Source: Chlamydiota bacterium
GTDB taxonomy: Bacteria; Chlamydiota; Chlamydiia; Chlamydiales; SM23-39
Length of the DNA stretch: 15,436 nucleotides
NCBI GenBank assembly: GCA_021772165.1
Contig: JAJFMM010000201.1
Coordinates: forward strand, 1 to 15,436
Direction of reading: 5' to 3'
Below the pieces are notes generated by a model. It did not search any database and was not told the DNA's origin. It worked only from the letters and a program-made list of their open reading frames with translations. This document shows positions 1-6,959 of this stretch, one piece after another; positions within the stretch are counted from its first letter, which is position 1, and each line of letters begins with the position of its first letter. The position numbers were made by a program, and so were the translations under genes.

Positions 1-2
1 AC

Positions 3-1781
3 ATTAAATTAGCTGTTTTAAGAAGGGAGGATGGATTTTCCTTTCTTCCAGACATCTCCTTTGGATGGGTTGATTTTCTTGGCTCCGGACGATTCAATTC
101 ATTTTTTGTAGTCGCAACGGAAGAGCTGCTGAAATACAACGTGGAGGCCTCTCTAGGATGGGGAAGAGGGCGTCTTCAGGGAGTTTTTGGGGGTCTCGCA
201 TGGACGCCTTGGCGCAATTGCAGCAATTTTCTTAAAGGCCTTACTTTTGCAGCTGAATATGATGCCAATAACTATAAGAAGCATGCTCCAGAGCATCCAA
301 GCGGAAGAGAGGTGAAATCACGGATTAACGCGGGTGTTTTTTATCGAATTGGTGATTTTTTACAGGCATCTGCAAGCACGATTCGAGGCAAGGACGTGGC
401 CGCTAGCCTTACCATGCACTACAACTTTGGGAAGACTAAAGGAATTTTTCCTAAGAATTATGATCCTCCGCCCTACAAGGCGCCAGTTGATATTGAGCCA
501 ATAGGGCGTTTGCGAAGTGGTGAAGAGATGACGAGAGACCTCGCCTATGCTTTCAAAGAGCAGGGTTTTGATCTTTATACTGCTTATATGGTCCCCGCTG
601 AGAAGGGGCGCGACTCTCTTTGGTTGAAAATTGTCAATGTACGGTACTGGCAAGAAGAGGTCATTCGTGAAAGGATCGAACATGTGCTTGCCAATTTAAG
701 CCCTTCGAACATAGATGACGTGACTGCAGTGATAGAGGCGGACGGGGTGCCGATTCAGGAGTACCGCTTCAGAACAGTCGATCTAGCTCGCTATCGGAAA
801 GGAGCCCTTGGTGAAAATGAATTTAGGGTGATCTCCCCTCCTAAGGAAGCGACCTCCGAGCCCAGCAGTTATGATGGCAAACTTCTTTATCAGCGCCGAA
901 AGCCAATCTGGCTTCTTACGTTTCGTCCACGCTCATGGACCTACTTCGGAACGAGTAAAGGAAAGTTTAAGGGTCAGTGGGGCTTTTCGCTCGGACCTGA
1001 GGGCTACATTTTAGATGAGATTTATTACAACCTGCAGCTCAGTTTGACGTTTTTCTCCATGTTGCAAGACATCAGTAGTTTCGATGTTTTAAATCCCTCT
1101 ACAATCATTCAAGTTCGCACGGACAATATCCTCTACCAGAAAGCGCATAGTTTCCATGTAGAGACAGCCTATCTCCAGAGAACCTGGAATGTAGGAAGTG
1201 GTTGGTATACGCGATTGGCTACAGGGTATTTTGAAAGGGTGTATGGAGGCTTGGCCTGGGAGGCTCTTTACTATCCTGTTCAGTCTTCGTGGGCGATTGG
1301 CTTTGAAGCCTCTCTGCTCTGGAAGCGTCGCTATTATGGACTTGGGTTTTTTAATAAAATCAGAAAACTGACTCCAGAGGGGGTCGTTTGGGTTCCTTAT
1401 ACAGGACTACAGTACTTTGTTGATTTCTACTATGACTACAAACCCTTCGATCTTGATTTCAAATTCAGCCTGGGTCAGTTTCTGGCTCGGGATAAAGGAA
1501 TTCGCTGTGAGGGGGGCAGAACCTTCTCCAGTGGGCTGCGGGTTGGTTTATGGTATACGCTCACCAACGCAAACGACGTTGTCAATAATCAGCGCTACTA
1601 TGACAAAGGGTTTTCGATTACGATGCCCTTGGATATCTTCATGAATCAAAGCAGCCGCACACGCGTTGGCTACGGCATGTCAGCATGGCTCCGCGATTGC
1701 GGACAAAAAGCGTTTACCGGCAATGATCTCTACAGCACGATCTATTTTGAGCGCTTCAATCCTCACCCCGTTTTCTATTAG
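3..1781 (+). CDS. YjbH/GfcD-type outer membrane exopolysaccharide protein, 5' end outside window
   Basis: Partial gene: 592 codons are visible and the frame is open to the left window edge. The GTG at 141 is therefore internal, since 46 in-frame codons precede it. The protein matches the YjbH/YmcA (GfcD) family (DUF940), whose Escherichia coli members are about 700 residues and take part in exopolysaccharide or group 4 capsule export. Family landmarks seen are an EYDANNY segment (about 258-278), GVFYRIGDF (about 333-359), a GYFERVYGG segment (1224-1250), SLGQFLARDKG (1467-1499) and a C-terminal MPLDIF...SRTRVGYG stretch. Many alternating aromatic/polar strands fit a beta-barrel, with a soluble alpha/beta part around 480-860. 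The visible end is Phe-Tyr, and C-terminal aromatic residues are usual for outer membrane proteins. The signal peptide lies outside the window. No partner genes (yjbE/F/G type) are visible. The family call is firm; the exact polysaccharide is unknown. Confidence 0.85.
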   Translation: MKLAVLRREDGFSFLPDISFGWVDFLGSGRFNSFFVVATEELLKYNVEASLGWGRGRLQGVFGGLAWTPWRNCSNFLKGLTFAAEYDANNYKKHAPEHPSGREVKSRINAGVFYRIGDFLQASASTIRGKDVAASLTMHYNFGKTKGIFPKNYDPPPYKAPVDIEPIGRLRSGEEMTRDLAYAFKEQGFDLYTAYMVPAEKGRDSLWLKIVNVRYWQEEVIRERIEHVLANLSPSNIDDVTAVIEADGVPIQEYRFRTVDLARYRKGALGENEFRVISPPKEATSEPSSYDGKLLYQRRKPIWLLTFRPRSWTYFGTSKGKFKGQWGFSLGPEGYILDEIYYNLQLSLTFFSMLQDISSFDVLNPSTIIQVRTDNILYQKAHSFHVETAYLQRTWNVGSGWYTRLATGYFERVYGGLAWEALYYPVQSSWAIGFEASLLWKRRYYGLGFFNKIRKLTPEGVVWVPYTGLQYFVDFYYDYKPFDLDFKFSLGQFLARDKGIRCEGGRTFSSGLRVGLWYTLTNANDVVNNQRYYDKGFSITMPLDIFMNQSSRTRVGYGMSAWLRDCGQKAFTGNDLYSTIYFERFNPHPVFY

Positions 1782-1823
1782 ATAAACTTAGTTTTGAGAT
1801 CTCCTCCAATGTGTAAAGCAGTT

Positions 1824-2819
1824 TTACAAAAGAGGAAGGATCAGGGGTGCTGCATAGGTAAAAATCATATCTGCGCCCGCTCTTTTGATACTTAGAAGCG
1901 TTTCATAAAGCACTTTTTCAGCGTTGAGATAGCCTTTTTCATGAGCTGCCATGACCATCGCATATTCACCGCTGACATGATAGGCAGCAATGGGTCTCTG
2001 GGTTTGCTGGCGGAGCTTGGCAATGATATCGAGATAGAGAGTTGCCGGTTTGACCATGAGAATGTCTGCACCCTCACTTTCATCGAAAGATGCTTCTAGA
2101 AGAGCTTCTCGACTATTAGCCGGATCCATTTGATAGGTTTTTTTATCTCCGAAGGCCAGCTGGGACTGAACGGCATCGCGAAAGGGTGAGTAGAGAGACG
2201 AGGCATATTTAATGCTATAGGACAAAATTCCTGTGTTTGTAAAGCCAGAGGAGTCCAGCCATTTCCGGATCTCTCCGACTCGACCATCCATCATGTCGCT
2301 GGGGGCGACAAAATCGGCTCCCGCCTCTGCGAGGGTATAGGCCATTTTGCACAGACATTCGACGGTCTCATCATTCGCAATCTCACCTTTTTCAGTCACG
2401 ATCCCATCGTGGCCGTGGAGGGTGTAGGGATCGAGAGCCACATCTGCAATGATGGAAAGGGATGGAAGTTCTTTTTTAATCGCTCGAATGGCTTGAGGAA
2501 TGAGTCCAAAAGAGTTCCATGCTTCGTCCCCTGTTTCTGACTTTAGTTCAGGGTGGATCGTCGGGAAGAGAGCAATTGCTTGAATTCCCTTGCGGTGGAG
2601 CTTCTCCGCCTCTTGAAGCAGAAGATCTAAAGATAGACGCTCAACACGGGGCATCGATACAATGGGCTGTCTGGTCTGAGAGCCTTCGATGAGGAAGAAG
2701 GGGTGGATGAAATCGGAGGGTTTTAGGTGAGTTTCTCTGACCAGAGAGCGGATCGACTCTGTTTGACGATTTCTTCGTAATCGGTGCGTTAATGTTAAGG
2801 TTTTTTCATCAACGGGCAT
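1824..2819 (-). CDS. hemB: Porphobilinogen synthase (delta-aminolevulinic acid dehydratase)
   Basis: Condenses two 5-aminolevulinate molecules to porphobilinogen in cytoplasmic heme synthesis. The protein is 331 residues from the chosen start, normal for HemB. The two active-site lysines are in SIKYASSLYSPFRDA (Lys about 204) and in MVKPATLYLDI (Schiff-base Lys about 257). The metal-site segment reads DVALDPYTLHGHDG (about 126-139), the aspartate-rich type rather than the cysteine-rich zinc type. An ATG lies 12 bases upstream (2829-2831), but it has no Shine-Dalgarno sequence, while GGAGAG sits 4 bases before the ATG at 2819, so I chose the shorter form. The gene is convergent with the YjbH gene (42-base gap) and divergent from thyX. 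No clear terminator follows it. Identification is very sure; the start is likely. Confidence 0.97.
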   Translation of the reverse strand: MPVDEKTLTLTHRLRRNRQTESIRSLVRETHLKPSDFIHPFFLIEGSQTRQPIVSMPRVERLSLDLLLQEAEKLHRKGIQAIALFPTIHPELKSETGDEAWNSFGLIPQAIRAIKKELPSLSIIADVALDPYTLHGHDGIVTEKGEIANDETVECLCKMAYTLAEAGADFVAPSDMMDGRVGEIRKWLDSSGFTNTGILSYSIKYASSLYSPFRDAVQSQLAFGDKKTYQMDPANSREALLEASFDESEGADILMVKPATLYLDIIAKLRQQTQRPIAAYHVSGEYAMVMAAHEKGYLNAEKVLYETLLSIKRAGADMIFTYAAPLILPLL

Positions 2820-2823
2820 GCTT

Positions 2824-2829
2824 CTCTCC
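2824..2829 (-). promoter_or_regulatory. Ribosome binding site deciding the hemB start
   Basis: On the - strand this reads GGAGAG, four bases before the ATG at 2817-2819. It overlaps the upstream in-frame ATG (2829-2831), which has only an A-rich leader and no purine-rich site. This favours the internal ATG as the true start. Confidence 0.6.
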
Positions 2830-2831
2830 AT

Positions 2832-2900
2832 TTTGCTTGAAAGGCCATAACGATTCTGGCACTCTCATAGACTAGCTTTTTCCAAATTTAAAGGGGGAAT
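2832..2900. promoter_or_regulatory. Divergent intergenic region between hemB and thyX
   Basis: This 69-base gap must hold the start signals for both divergent genes if each is transcribed from here. A clear AAGGGGG Shine-Dalgarno lies just before the thyX ATG (2891-2897). I could not find a convincing -35/-10 pair at the right spacing on either strand: a TTGAAA box near 2836 has no fitting -10 partner. Promoter content is inferred from layout only. Confidence 0.5.
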
Positions 2901-4532
2901 ATGATCCAGGGCTACGAAGAGTTCACTGAAAGCCAAATCAAGATCCTCGAACATTTTGTTACGAATACGAATTCCAACGTCTTCGTCTTACGAAATCTCC
3001 CCGAGGTGATCAAAGGAGCTCTTTTTTCTCGCTATTCCCGCTCGACACTGGGGCTACGATCTCTGCTTTTGAAAGAATTCATTTTAAATGAAGATACGGC
3101 CTTTTCTTCGATTGCCGGAAAATACACTGAAATGGACTCGTCTAATGATCAAATCATGGCGATCCAGAAAGCTCAGAATTTTTATGATCGCATTCTCGAT
3201 GGCTATGGCGACGACTCGATCGGGGAGCTAGGCGGAGCTCATCTAGCGGTTGAAAATGTTTCGATGATCGCGGCAAAAATGATGGAAGACTCCAGGATTG
3301 GCGGATCCCCTCTTGAAAAATCGACTCGATATATTTATTTCGATCAGAAGATTGGCGGCCATTACCTCTATTATCGAGAACCTATCTTGATGACATCGGC
3401 CTACAGAGACCTCTTCCTTTCGACCTGCAACCATCTTTTTGAAACATACAGTAAGCTCATTCCTCCTTTGACGGCTCTGATTGAGCAGGGATTTCCGAAA
3501 GACCCGACCATTTCAAAAGGTGCTTATACAGCAGCATTGCGAGCAAAAGTGCTCGACTGTCTCCGCGGGCTCTTACCTGCCAGTGCGATGACGAATATGG
3601 GCGTTTACGGTAACGGAAGATTTTATGAAACTCTTCTGCAGAAGATGAACTGTCATAATCTCGCAGAGATGCAAGAGATTGGCAAGAAAGGATTCCAGGA
3701 ATTATCTAAAGTCGTGCCCTCCTTTATCCGGCGTGCGGATCCCGCCCACAAACACCATGGATTGTTTGCTGAATTTACTGAATCGATGCAAGGCGAGATC
3801 AAGCAATTGGCTGATCTACATCTGCCGAAGATCGATCATCCTTCGCAGCCAGGTGTTCGTCTTGTCTACGCCGATTCGGACGCTGTCGCAAAAGTTGTGG
3901 GAGCTCTTCTCTTTTCACATGGGCAGGGAGGACTTACTGAATTACAGGATTTCGCTCGTAGATTGCCTGAAGAAGAGGCGGCTCGCATTCTTGATGCCGC
4001 ATGTGCATCTCGTGATAATCGTAGACATAAGTCTCCTCGCGCACTAGAGCATGCAACGTTTACTTTTGAGATTTTGGCGGATTTCGGTGTCTATCGCGAT
4101 CTTCACCGCCATCGTATGCTCACTCAGGAAAGACAACTCCTTTCTTGCGATTTTGGCTACTACTTGCCCCCGGAAATCGTTGGAACTGAGATGGAAAAAG
4201 AGTATGTCGAGGCCATGGAACTTTCGAAAAAAGCCTATGACACAATCGCCGCAGAACTTCCTGAAGAGGCTCAATATGTGGTTCCGATGGCCTACAACGT
4301 TCGTTGGTACTTCCATGTAAACCTAAGAGCTCTACAGTGGCTCTGCGAGCTTCGCTCATCGCCACAGGGACACGCTACCTATCGCTTAATTGCTCAGGAA
4401 ATGGCGCGTCAAACCAGTGAAGCAATCCCAGAATTTGAGCGCTTTTTCAAATTTGTCGATTTCGAAGGGTATGAACTAGGACGTCTAAGCTCTGAGATTC
4501 GTAAAGAAGAAAAAATGCAGCAGAAAACATGA
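2901..4532 (+). CDS. thyX: Flavin-dependent thymidylate synthase, double-length chlamydial type
   Basis: Makes dTMP from dUMP using methylenetetrahydrofolate, FAD and NADPH. At 543 residues it is about twice the usual 220-250 residue ThyX and resembles the long enzyme of Chlamydia trachomatis. It reads as two tandem ThyX-like halves, about residues 40-280 and 330-520. The C half has the canonical H-x-S-x-x-x-x-E-H lead (376-384), RHR (403-405) and a distal N-L-R-A-L...ELR segment (474-485), but lacks the end of the signature (S-x-R-Y). The N half lacks RHR but keeps S-x-x-E-x-S-x-R-Y (136-144). The start follows AAGGGGG with a 3-base spacer. The stop overlaps the next gene's start (ATGA), suggesting translational coupling. 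The family call is firm. Which half does what is inference. Confidence 0.9.
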   Translation: MIQGYEEFTESQIKILEHFVTNTNSNVFVLRNLPEVIKGALFSRYSRSTLGLRSLLLKEFILNEDTAFSSIAGKYTEMDSSNDQIMAIQKAQNFYDRILDGYGDDSIGELGGAHLAVENVSMIAAKMMEDSRIGGSPLEKSTRYIYFDQKIGGHYLYYREPILMTSAYRDLFLSTCNHLFETYSKLIPPLTALIEQGFPKDPTISKGAYTAALRAKVLDCLRGLLPASAMTNMGVYGNGRFYETLLQKMNCHNLAEMQEIGKKGFQELSKVVPSFIRRADPAHKHHGLFAEFTESMQGEIKQLADLHLPKIDHPSQPGVRLVYADSDAVAKVVGALLFSHGQGGLTELQDFARRLPEEEAARILDAACASRDNRRHKSPRALEHATFTFEILADFGVYRDLHRHRMLTQERQLLSCDFGYYLPPEIVGTEMEKEYVEAMELSKKAYDTIAAELPEEAQYVVPMAYNVRWYFHVNLRALQWLCELRSSPQGHATYRLIAQEMARQTSEAIPEFERFFKFVDFEGYELGRLSSEIRKEEKMQQKT

Positions 4533-5746
4533 GTATAAAAGCCCTCGAACAGACCTCTATTGGCAATCTGTTCGGCGGGATGTTGCTCGTGGCTGGATGT
4601 TGTATAGGGGCTGGCATGCTAGCTCTTCCTGTCTTGACGGGCCTGTCCGGTTTTTTTCCTTCCCTTCTTGCGCTGATTGCCGCTTGGGGGTTCATGACGT
4701 TTACCGCCTTTTTGCTCGTAGAGATCAATGGATGGTTTTCTGGAAGAGTTAATCTCCTGTCCATGTCTGAAAAGGCTCTAGGTCCATGGGGAAAGCGAAT
4801 TTGCTGGGTTTCCTATCTTTTTCTGTTCTACGCGCTGCTTGTTGCCTATACGGCCGCCAGCGGATCGATTCTCTCTGGGGTTGTCCAAAATACACTTGGC
4901 ATTGCATTGCCACAGGGAGTCGCTTCTCTTCTTTTTGCACTTTTTTTTGGCTTTCTGATCTATTTAGGTACAAGACCGATTGATTTGGCAAATCGCGTAT
5001 TGATGACAGGATTGATCGCTTGCTATTTGGCAATGATTGTATTTGGACTACCAAAAATTCAGTTTTCTCAGCTGACTTATGCACAACCCGGCCTAGCTTT
5101 TCTCTCTTTTCCGGTGCTTGTAATTTCTTTTGGTTTTCAAAACATTATACCAAGCCTAACTAGCTATTTTCGCGGAGATCTCCAGCGAGTCAGAATCTCT
5201 ATCTTAGGCGGAAGTCTCATCGCTCTTTCCATTTATCTGCTCTGGACGATGTTTGTGTTGGGAATTGTCCCTGTATCGATGATTCACACAGCTTATGAAA
5301 ATGGAGAGGAGGCGACAAATGCTCTTCAAAAAATATTAGGTTCGAGTGTGATTGGGGGCTTTGCGCAAGGGTTTGCTTTTTTTGCGATTGTTACCTCTTT
5401 TCTAGCCCAAGGCTTGAGTCTTGTTCATTTTATTGCTGATGGGCTGAAGATCCATTCAGAGCGCGAACATGAAAACATTTGGCTCTGTGTTTGCGCCATT
5501 GCGCCACCGGCTCTCCTAGCGGTGATTTATCCTGATCTATTTTTTAAAGCTCTGAATTTCGCCGGAGGCATCTGCGCGGTAATCTTATTTGGATTGTTGC
5601 CAATTTTTATGAGCTGGGTCGGTCGTTATAGAAAAAATATTTCATCTTCGTACAGAGCCAAAGGCGGCAAAGTATCTTTGGGCATTGCTTTTGCTTTTGC
5701 GCTGCTTGTCATCTTCGGTGAGCTGAACCGGATTTTTACTTTTTAG
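4529..5746 (+). CDS. tyrP: Aromatic amino acid permease, TyrP family (copy 1)
   Basis: Inner-membrane importer of tyrosine or tryptophan, probably by proton symport (HAAAP family, Trp_Tyr_perm domain). It is 405 residues with about 11 hydrophobic segments. The N-terminal GGMLLVAGCCIGAGMLALP (16-34) matches the first helix of E. coli TyrP, and TRPIDLANRVL (148-158) and FGFQNIIPSL (201-210) match later conserved segments. A Gln at 204 takes the place of the His found in E. coli TyrP and in the next gene. The ATG overlaps the thyX stop as ATGA with no good Shine-Dalgarno, so translation probably depends on termination-reinitiation. The second copy follows after 10 bases. Tandem tyrP copies also occur in Chlamydia. 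The exact substrate cannot be read from sequence. Confidence 0.9.
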   Translation: MSIKALEQTSIGNLFGGMLLVAGCCIGAGMLALPVLTGLSGFFPSLLALIAAWGFMTFTAFLLVEINGWFSGRVNLLSMSEKALGPWGKRICWVSYLFLFYALLVAYTAASGSILSGVVQNTLGIALPQGVASLLFALFFGFLIYLGTRPIDLANRVLMTGLIACYLAMIVFGLPKIQFSQLTYAQPGLAFLSFPVLVISFGFQNIIPSLTSYFRGDLQRVRISILGGSLIALSIYLLWTMFVLGIVPVSMIHTAYENGEEATNALQKILGSSVIGGFAQGFAFFAIVTSFLAQGLSLVHFIADGLKIHSEREHENIWLCVCAIAPPALLAVIYPDLFFKALNFAGGICAVILFGLLPIFMSWVGRYRKNISSSYRAKGGKVSLGIAFAFALLVIFGELNRIFTF

Positions 5747-5756
5747 AGGTTTATCT

Positions 5757-6959
5757 ATGTTGCGGACCAATCGTTTTATTGGCGGAATCCTTCTTGTAGC
5801 CGGCACTTCGATCGGGGCGGGAATGCTGGTTTTGCCCGTGATTTCGGCATTTGGTGGCTATTTACCCTCAATAGGCCTACTTTCCTTTTGCTGGCTTTTC
5901 CTATTTGGGACGGCTTTTCTTCTTCTTGAGGTGAATCTTTCCACGCCTGGTGAACCGAACATGATCACCATGACGGGCAGAATGTTGGGAACGGGAGGCA
6001 AAGCCGTCTGCTGGGTTACCTATCTTCTTCTTCTCTATTCTTTACTAGCAGCCTATCTCTCGGGAGCTGCTCCCATCGCCTTAGAGATCATTTCAGCCTC
6101 CACAGGCTATCAAATGCAGGCATGGACAGGTCCTCTGATCCTACTCGTCTTATTTGGAGTATTTGTCTATCTGGGAACCCGCCTGGTCGACTGGGTCAAT
6201 CGAATTTTGATGCTTGGACTCATTGTGACCTATTTCCTTCTCGTAGGTTTTTTGCCTGAACATGTCAATGTCTCGCTTCTTCAGCATGTAGATGTTAGTG
6301 CTGCGTGGGTTGCACTTCCCCTGTTATTCACTTCCTATGGATTTCATATCGTGATTCCAAGCCTGACTACCTACATGGATCACGACAGACCTAAACTGAT
6401 CTGGACGATCTTTCTTGGCAGCGCCATTCCCTTTCTCGTCTACGTGGTTTGGGAATTGCTTATCCTGGGAATCGTTCCTTTGCCAGATCTCATCCATGCT
6501 TGGGAGACGGGACAAAGCGCTGCAATGCCTCTTGTCTCTATTCTTGGCGGAACATGGATAACTAGTGCGATTCATGCCTTCTCCTTCTTTGCGATTCTAA
6601 CCTCTTTCTTAGGCGTTTCTTTGAGTCTTTCAGACTTTTTGGCAGATGGCTTGAAAATAAAGAAGTACACCTGGGGAAGAGAGGGGTCTTGTCTATTGAC
6701 CTTCGTGCCTCCTCTCATCTTTGTCTATGCCTATCAGAGGGGGTTCATCCTGGCTTTACAGTTCGCCGGAATCTTTGTCGCCATTCTCCTTTGTATTTTA
6801 CCTGCTCTGATGGCGTGGAAACTCCCTTCTTACAAAAAAGTATGGAAAAGGACTCTATTGGTCGGTGTCATCCTTTTTTCTCTGTTCATCATCGCACTGG
6901 ATGTTCTTGAATATCTGGGAATGCTCAGAACCCTGGTTGGAAACTATGTTTCAGCTTAA
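5757..6959 (+). CDS. tyrP: Aromatic amino acid permease, TyrP family (copy 2)
   Basis: Second permease of the same family, 400 residues, about 11 membrane segments. Conserved parts are GGILLVAGTSIGAGMLVLP (9-27), TRLVDWVNRIL (141-151), SYGFHIVIPSLTTYMD (193-208) and LTSFLGVSLSLSDFLADG (281-298). These last segments track E. coli TyrP more closely than copy 1 does, including the His at 197. An AGAGG site overlaps the stop of copy 1 and gives a 7-base spacer to the ATG. The 3' end overlaps uvrB by 14 bases. The two copies are clearly paralogous but well diverged, so this is an old duplication and the pair may have split substrates (tyrosine versus tryptophan). Family call sure, substrate open. 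Confidence 0.92.
   Translation: MLRTNRFIGGILLVAGTSIGAGMLVLPVISAFGGYLPSIGLLSFCWLFLFGTAFLLLEVNLSTPGEPNMITMTGRMLGTGGKAVCWVTYLLLLYSLLAAYLSGAAPIALEIISASTGYQMQAWTGPLILLVLFGVFVYLGTRLVDWVNRILMLGLIVTYFLLVGFLPEHVNVSLLQHVDVSAAWVALPLLFTSYGFHIVIPSLTTYMDHDRPKLIWTIFLGSAIPFLVYVVWELLILGIVPLPDLIHAWETGQSAAMPLVSILGGTWITSAIHAFSFFAILTSFLGVSLSLSDFLADGLKIKKYTWGREGSCLLTFVPPLIFVYAYQRGFILALQFAGIFVAILLCILPALMAWKLPSYKKVWKRTLLVGVILFSLFIIALDVLEYLGMLRTLVGNYVSA

Noticed and set aside
1812..1828. TGTAAA/TTTACA hairpin between the YjbH gene and hemB
   Set aside because: The stem is short and AT-rich, it overlaps the hemB stop codon, and no T-run follows on either strand, so a terminator is not supported.
2836..2841. TTGAAA as a thyX -35 box
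   Set aside because: No -10-like hexamer lies 16-18 bases downstream; the nearest, TAGACT, is about 25 bases away.
6865..6945. N-terminal extension of uvrB from an upstream ATG
   Set aside because: The 27 extra residues are out-of-frame reading of tyrP copy 2 and do not match UvrB; the MFQLKSDFQPAGDQP start gives normal family length.
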